The notes under the pieces are model-generated. The model saw only the letters and a list, made by a program, of their open reading frames with translations. It was not told the DNA's origin and did not search any database. This document shows positions 60,609 to 64,000 of a DNA stretch of 64,000 bases, piece by piece. Both the position numbers and the translations under genes were made by a program. The number at the start of each line of letters is the position of its first letter. Position 1 is the first letter of the stretch. The DNA comes from Rubrobacter xylanophilus DSM 9941 (GTDB lineage: Bacteria > Actinomycetota > Rubrobacteria > Rubrobacterales > Rubrobacteraceae), in assembly GCF_000014185.1 (NCBI RefSeq), contig NC_008148.1, forward strand, positions 1,272,001 through 1,336,000. The letters run 5' to 3'.

Positions 60609-60983
60609 ATGAGGATCGCGCCCGGCCGGCTGGTCTACCTGGGTTACGGCAAGTACGTCCGCTCGGACAGGATCGTCGCCCTGCTCCCCATCGAGGAGGA
60701 GCGCGGGCCCGGGAGGCGGACGCTGGTGTACGTGGAGGGGCTGCCGGAGCCTGTGGTGGCGGGGCGCACCGAGGCCACCATAGTGCGGGACATGGTCGGC
60801 CCCGAGGGTGGTGCGGTGGAGCTCTTGCGGGAGCTGCAGGCGCAGATAAAGCAGGTCCGGCCCCTGCTCAAGGCCTCCATCCGCTCGGAGGCGGGGCTGG
60901 ACCTGGACGAGCTCTCCCGCAGGATCTCCAACCTTACGGGCGAGGGTGAGCACGAGGGAGACGCTTCCGACCGGCTTCTATGA
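60609..60983 (+). CDS. RemA/DUF370-like regulatory protein
   Basis: A 124-residue protein whose N-terminal half, IAPGRLVYLGYGKYVRSDRIVALLP and VVAGRTEATIVRDM, follows the RemA/DUF370 pattern (strand, G-x-G, hydrophobic, RIVA, then a basic GRxxxA segment). RemA is a DNA-binding regulator of biofilm matrix genes in Bacillus. The C-terminal half is a helix with AQIKQVRPLLKASIRSEAGL, unusual for the family. ATG at 60609 is 10 bases after TAAACT, so the mRNA is nearly leaderless. It overlaps the glycosylase by 38 bases. Confidence 0.65.
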   Translation: MRIAPGRLVYLGYGKYVRSDRIVALLPIEEERGPGRRTLVYVEGLPEPVVAGRTEATIVRDMVGPEGGAVELLRELQAQIKQVRPLLKASIRSEAGLDLDELSRRISNLTGEGEHEGDASDRLL

Positions 60984-61578
60984 TCGGGACCCCCGCGCGG
61001 TTGCGGTGGACCTGCTGGGCTGCGTCCTCGTCAGCGAGACGCCGGAGGGCACCTGCTCCGGGGTGATCGTCGAGACGGAGGCCTACCGCCCGGAGGACCC
61101 CGCGTGCCACGCCTACCGGGGACCCTCGATGCGCAACCGGACCCTGTTCGGGGGGCCGGGGCTCGCCTACGTCTACCTCTCCTACGGCATGCACCGCCTG
61201 CTGAACGCGGTCTGCGAGGGGGAGGGGGTGGGGAGCGCCGTCCTCATCCGGTCGCTAGCCCCGCTGGAGGGCGTCCCGCTGATGCGGCGGCGCCGGGGGA
61301 GGGCCGCCGACCTCTGCAACGGCCCGGGCCGCCTCGCCGAGTCCCTCGGGGTGGGGCTCTCCCTCGACGGGCACGACCTCACCCTGGGGGAGGGGCTCTA
61401 CATCGCGCCCGGGCCCCCGCCGCGCGGCGAGATCGTCTCCACCACCCGGATCGGCGTCAGCCGCGGCGCGGAGCTGCCCTGGCGCTACCTCGTGCTCGGG
61501 GAGCGGGTCTCCGTCCCGCCCCGGCGGATCTCGGGCCGGGGGCTCCGGCGCGCGTGGAACGTCAGGGAACCCGCGTAG
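60946..61578 (+). CDS. Alkyl-adenine DNA glycosylase (AAG/MPG family)
   Basis: A 210-residue base-excision enzyme. The family features are DLLGCVLVSETPEGTCSGVIVETEAYRPEDPACHAYRG, seen in parts: ETEAY carries the catalytic Glu. RTLFGGPGLAYVYLSYGMH, LCNGPGRLAESLGV and ELPWRYLVLG follow. It removes 3-methyladenine and related lesions. GTG at 60946 lies 38 bases inside the RemA-like gene, so translation is coupled. The 3' end overlaps the convergent PBP gene by 17 bases. Confidence 0.92.
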   Translation: MSTRETLPTGFYDRDPRAVAVDLLGCVLVSETPEGTCSGVIVETEAYRPEDPACHAYRGPSMRNRTLFGGPGLAYVYLSYGMHRLLNAVCEGEGVGSAVLIRSLAPLEGVPLMRRRRGRAADLCNGPGRLAESLGVGLSLDGHDLTLGEGLYIAPGPPPRGEIVSTTRIGVSRGAELPWRYLVLGERVSVPPRRISGRGLRRAWNVREPA

Positions 61579-63676
61579 CGGCCGGGGCGTCCTCGTCCTC
61601 CGGGGGCGGGGGCTCCTCCACCCCCTCAAAGCGCTCCACCGGCTCGCCGTCGAGCGCCTGCAGCATGTAGTCGTGCCAGATCTCCTCCGGCGAGCCCACC
61701 GTGCCGTAGAGCGCGCCGTCGCGGCTCAGCAGCTCCTCCAGGGTCTTGCCGCCCTCGGCGTAGCCCATCCACACCGCCGTCGTCAGCTGCGGCGTGAACC
61801 CGATAAACCAGGAGTCGAAGAAGTTCTCGCTGGTCCCCGTCTTGCCGGCCACCTGGCGGCCGGGGAGCGCCGCGTCCCCCGCGATGCCCCACATCACGTC
61901 GCCCATCATGATCCCGATCGCCTCGCGGGCGATCTCCGGGTCTATGACCTGCCGGCCCAGGGGGTGCTCCGGGGCCCGGAAGAGCACCTCCTCGCCCTCC
62001 TGGCCCTCGTTTCGGACGACCTTCTCTATGAGCGTGGGCTCCACCCTGCGCCCCCCGTTGGCTATGGTCGCGTAGGCCGTCGCCATGTCCAGCGGCGAGA
62101 CCTCGTAGGCCCCGAGCACGATCGAGGGGTCCGGGTGCTCCCCGAAGTCCGCCGAGACCCCGAGCCGCCGGGCGACGTCGGCGACCGCTTCGGGACCGTT
62201 CTTCAGGCCCTTGCCCCCGGCGTTCATCACCAGGTCCGTGAACACCGTGTTGTCCGACTCCCAGAGCGCCTCCTTCAGGGAGATGGAGCCCCTTTCGATC
62301 TTCTCGTAGTTCTCCACCTTCCAGCGCTCGGTCTGCCCGTTGCCCTTGGGCACCTGGTAGACCTTCTTCTCCGATATGAAGTGGGTGTCCGGGTCTATGC
62401 CCTGCTCCAGCGCCGCGATGAGGGCGAAGGGCTTGAACGAGCTGCCCGGCTGCCGGCGCGCCTGGGTCACCAGGTTGAACTGGGACTCGGGATCCCTGTT
62501 GCCGACCATCGCGGTTATGTGCCCGGTCTCGGGGTTTATGGAGACCAGCGCCCCGTCCGGTTGCTCGGGCGACGGCAGGTACCCGTTGGGGCCGTAGAGC
62601 ACCTCGTAGGCCGCCATCTGCTGCTCGAGGTCCAGCGTGGTGTAGACGTCGAGTCCCCCTCTGAGCACGGTGTTCGCCCCGTAGCGCCGGATCAGCTCGT
62701 CCTGCACCAGCTCGGCGAACTCCCGGGTGAGCGGCGGGCCGGTGAGCCCCGTCTCGAGCATCGGGGCCTGCGGCCAGTCCTCGGGCATCGGCTCCTCGAG
62801 GGCGCTCTCGTAGTCCTGCCGCGTTATGTAGCCGGCGTCGAACATCTTCTTGAGCACCAGGTCCCGCTGCTTCTTTGCCGCCTCCTTGTCGTCCCCCAGC
62901 GTGGAGGGCGACCAGAGCAGCCCCACGAGGGTGGCGGACTCGGCTATCGTGAGGTCCTCGGTGCTCTTGTTGAAGTAGGTCTCGGCGGCGGCCTCCACGC
63001 CGTAGGCGTTGTTCCCGAAGTAGACGGTGTTGAGGTAGTCCGCCAGGATCTCCTCCTTGTCCTTCACCGTCTCTATCTGTACGGCGATGAGGGCCTCTTT
63101 TATCTTGCGGGTTATGGACTGCTCCCGGGAGAGGTAGACGTTGCGCACGTACTGCTGGGTTATGGTGGAGGCCCCCTCCACGTACCTGCCGGCCCGGATG
63201 TCCACCCACAGCGCCCGCATGATGCCCCACAGGTCCACGCCGGGATGCTGCATAAAGCGTTCGTCCTCTTTGGCGACGAGCGCGTTGAGCAGGTGCGGCG
63301 GCATCTGGGACTTCGGGATGGTCTGCCGGTTCTCCCCCTGGAAGATGGTCCCTATCACCCGCCTGGAACCGTCGCCCTCGCCGAGCGGGGCCGAATATAT
63401 ATACGTCGGGTGGGACTCGGTCACCGGCGGCGGCTCCAGCTGGCGGACGCTCTTGACGAGCCCCAGGTAGGCTCCCGCGGCGAACGCCACGCCCGCGACG
63501 AACCCGGTGAGCAGGAGCACCCCGAGAGCCCGCAGCGCGGCCTCCCGCGCCGCCCCGAACCGCGAGCGCGGCTTTCTGGCCTCGTAGGGGAACCGGACCC
63601 TTCGGTCCCTCTGCCGCTTCGGATCTCTGGCTCTTCTGTCCCCCCGCCCAGGTCTTCTCTGGTAGGTGCGAGCCAT
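61562..63676 (-). CDS. Class A penicillin-binding protein (bifunctional transglycosylase/transpeptidase)
   Basis: A 704-residue cell-wall synthase. A basic cytoplasmic head is followed by one membrane helix ([23 protein letters not shown]). The GT51 domain has [23 protein letters not shown] and [15 protein letters not shown]. The transpeptidase has [14 protein letters not shown] (SxxK), ESDNTVFTD (SxN) and [20 protein letters not shown] (KTG). A Pro/Glu-rich tail ends it. ATG at 63676 is 9 bases after TAGTAT on this strand, close to leaderless. It is divergent from tyrS with overlapping -10 boxes. Confidence 0.95.
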   Translation of the reverse strand: MARTYQRRPGRGDRRARDPKRQRDRRVRFPYEARKPRSRFGAAREAALRALGVLLLTGFVAGVAFAAGAYLGLVKSVRQLEPPPVTESHPTYIYSAPLGEGDGSRRVIGTIFQGENRQTIPKSQMPPHLLNALVAKEDERFMQHPGVDLWGIMRALWVDIRAGRYVEGASTITQQYVRNVYLSREQSITRKIKEALIAVQIETVKDKEEILADYLNTVYFGNNAYGVEAAAETYFNKSTEDLTIAESATLVGLLWSPSTLGDDKEAAKKQRDLVLKKMFDAGYITRQDYESALEEPMPEDWPQAPMLETGLTGPPLTREFAELVQDELIRRYGANTVLRGGLDVYTTLDLEQQMAAYEVLYGPNGYLPSPEQPDGALVSINPETGHITAMVGNRDPESQFNLVTQARRQPGSSFKPFALIAALEQGIDPDTHFISEKKVYQVPKGNGQTERWKVENYEKIERGSISLKEALWESDNTVFTDLVMNAGGKGLKNGPEAVADVARRLGVSADFGEHPDPSIVLGAYEVSPLDMATAYATIANGGRRVEPTLIEKVVRNEGQEGEEVLFRAPEHPLGRQVIDPEIAREAIGIMMGDVMWGIAGDAALPGRQVAGKTGTSENFFDSWFIGFTPQLTTAVWMGYAEGGKTLEELLSRDGALYGTVGSPEEIWHDYMLQALDGEPVERFEGVEEPPPPEDEDAPAATRVP

Positions 63677-63684
63677 CGGCCCGG

Positions 63685-63691
63685 TATACTA
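63685..63691. promoter_or_regulatory. Overlapping divergent -10 boxes of the PBP and tyrS genes
   Basis: TATACT on the plus strand (63685-63690) and TAGTAT on the minus strand (63686-63691) occupy nearly the same bases. RNA polymerase cannot use both at once, so the two promoters should be mutually exclusive. Confidence 0.5.
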
Positions 63692-63752
63692 CACTAAATT
63701 CCCTGGCGGCTACAGGCCCGCCTCCATCGGGCCGCTGTTCCGGAGGGCGAGG

Positions 63753-64000
63753 TTGGCGAGCGACGCGGAGTTGCAGAAGATATACGAGGGCGCCGTGGAC
63801 GTGGTCCCGCGCGAGGAGCTGGACCGGCGCCTGCGCAGCGGCGAGCGGCTGCGGGTGAAGCTGGGCATGGACCCCACCGCCCCCGACATCCACCTCGGCC
63901 ACGCCGTGGTGCTGGGCAAGCTGCGCCGCTTCCAGGACCTGGGGCACACCGCCGTCCTGGTGATAGGCGACTACACCGCCCGGGTGGGCGACCCCTCGGG
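63753..64000 (+). CDS. tyrS: Tyrosyl-tRNA synthetase, N-terminal part (runs off the window)
   Basis: The first 82 codons of a class I synthetase. The frame reads [18 protein letters not shown], then [20 protein letters not shown], then [20 protein letters not shown] and [24 protein letters not shown] carries the HIGH-type motif (HLGH), and GDPS the tyrosine/ATP pocket typical of TyrS. TTG at 63753 has GGAGG about 8 bases upstream. The remainder, with the KMSKS motif, lies beyond the window. Confidence 0.9.
   Translation, partial: MASDAELQKIYEGAVDVVPREELDRRLRSGERLRVKLGMDPTAPDIHLGHAVVLGKLRRFQDLGHTAVLVIGDYTARVGDPS

Overview
The window is very GC-rich bacterial DNA with dense, often overlapping genes, frequent GTG and TTG starts, and AGGAGG-type ribosome binding sites mixed with genes that seem to be transcribed as leaderless mRNAs. 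Gene content and order (tRNA cluster, thrS, infC-rpmI-rplT, trmH, pheS-pheT; paired TrkH/TrkA genes; a methylmalonyl-CoA epimerase/mutase pair; secreted S8 and M6 proteases) fit a deep-branching actinobacterium. Rubrobacter is my best guess, made by recognition and not by a search. It is ordinary chromosome: no prophage, CRISPR array or plasmid functions were seen, and one insertion sequence is present.

Layout. 1-4.0 kb: a partial hypothetical gene, a glutaredoxin-like protein, a VanW-family cell-wall protein, and a RidA/flavin reductase pair. 4.0-8.9 kb: a tightly coupled prsW-mobA-ydcF-eamA operon whose last stop codon received an IS630-family element with a -1 frameshift site. 8.9-16.2 kb: a UlaG-like hydrolase, a GH15 glycosidase, a nitrilase, a lactate permease divergent from an XRE-cupin regulator, a zinc-ribbon protein and nicotinate phosphoribosyltransferase. 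16.4-19.7 kb: a large PAS-PAS-kinase-REC-REC-HPt hybrid kinase with mosaic composition. 19.7-22.1 kb: gamma-glutamyltransferase and arginase. 22.1-26.9 kb: a four-gene K+/Na+ transport cluster with two TrkH pores and two RCK regulators; one pore has Ser in place of the first filter glycine. 26.9-29 kb: sucCD. 29-33 kb: an M6 protease, a DUF554 protein and an exported protein. 33-35.5 kb: two tandem small paralogues, then methylmalonyl-CoA epimerase and mutase. 35.6-38 kb: a MarR regulator divergent from an FAD monooxygenase, and a remnant of an S8 protease. 38-46.1 kb: Mrp ATPase, an MBL/MaoC/malate dehydrogenase operon, a nitroreductase, a 27-residue microprotein, a second MBL protein, a CAP-domain protein and a geranylgeranyl reductase. 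46.1-52 kb: S8 protease, coiled-coil protein, isocitrate dehydrogenase, glycosyltransferase and GtrA. 52-60 kb: tRNA-Gly, -Cys and -Val and translation genes. 60-64 kb: GNAT, RemA-like protein, alkyl-adenine glycosylase, class A PBP and the start of tyrS.

Pathway links. sucCD, malate and isocitrate dehydrogenases and the methylmalonyl-CoA enzymes cover part of the TCA cycle and propionate entry. Several enzyme genes sit under local regulators with visible operators. No stretch longer than 300 bases lacks a gene; the longest gaps (961-1243, 28949-29144, 41729-41917, 32870-33033) hold promoters, leaders or a shared regulatory motif.
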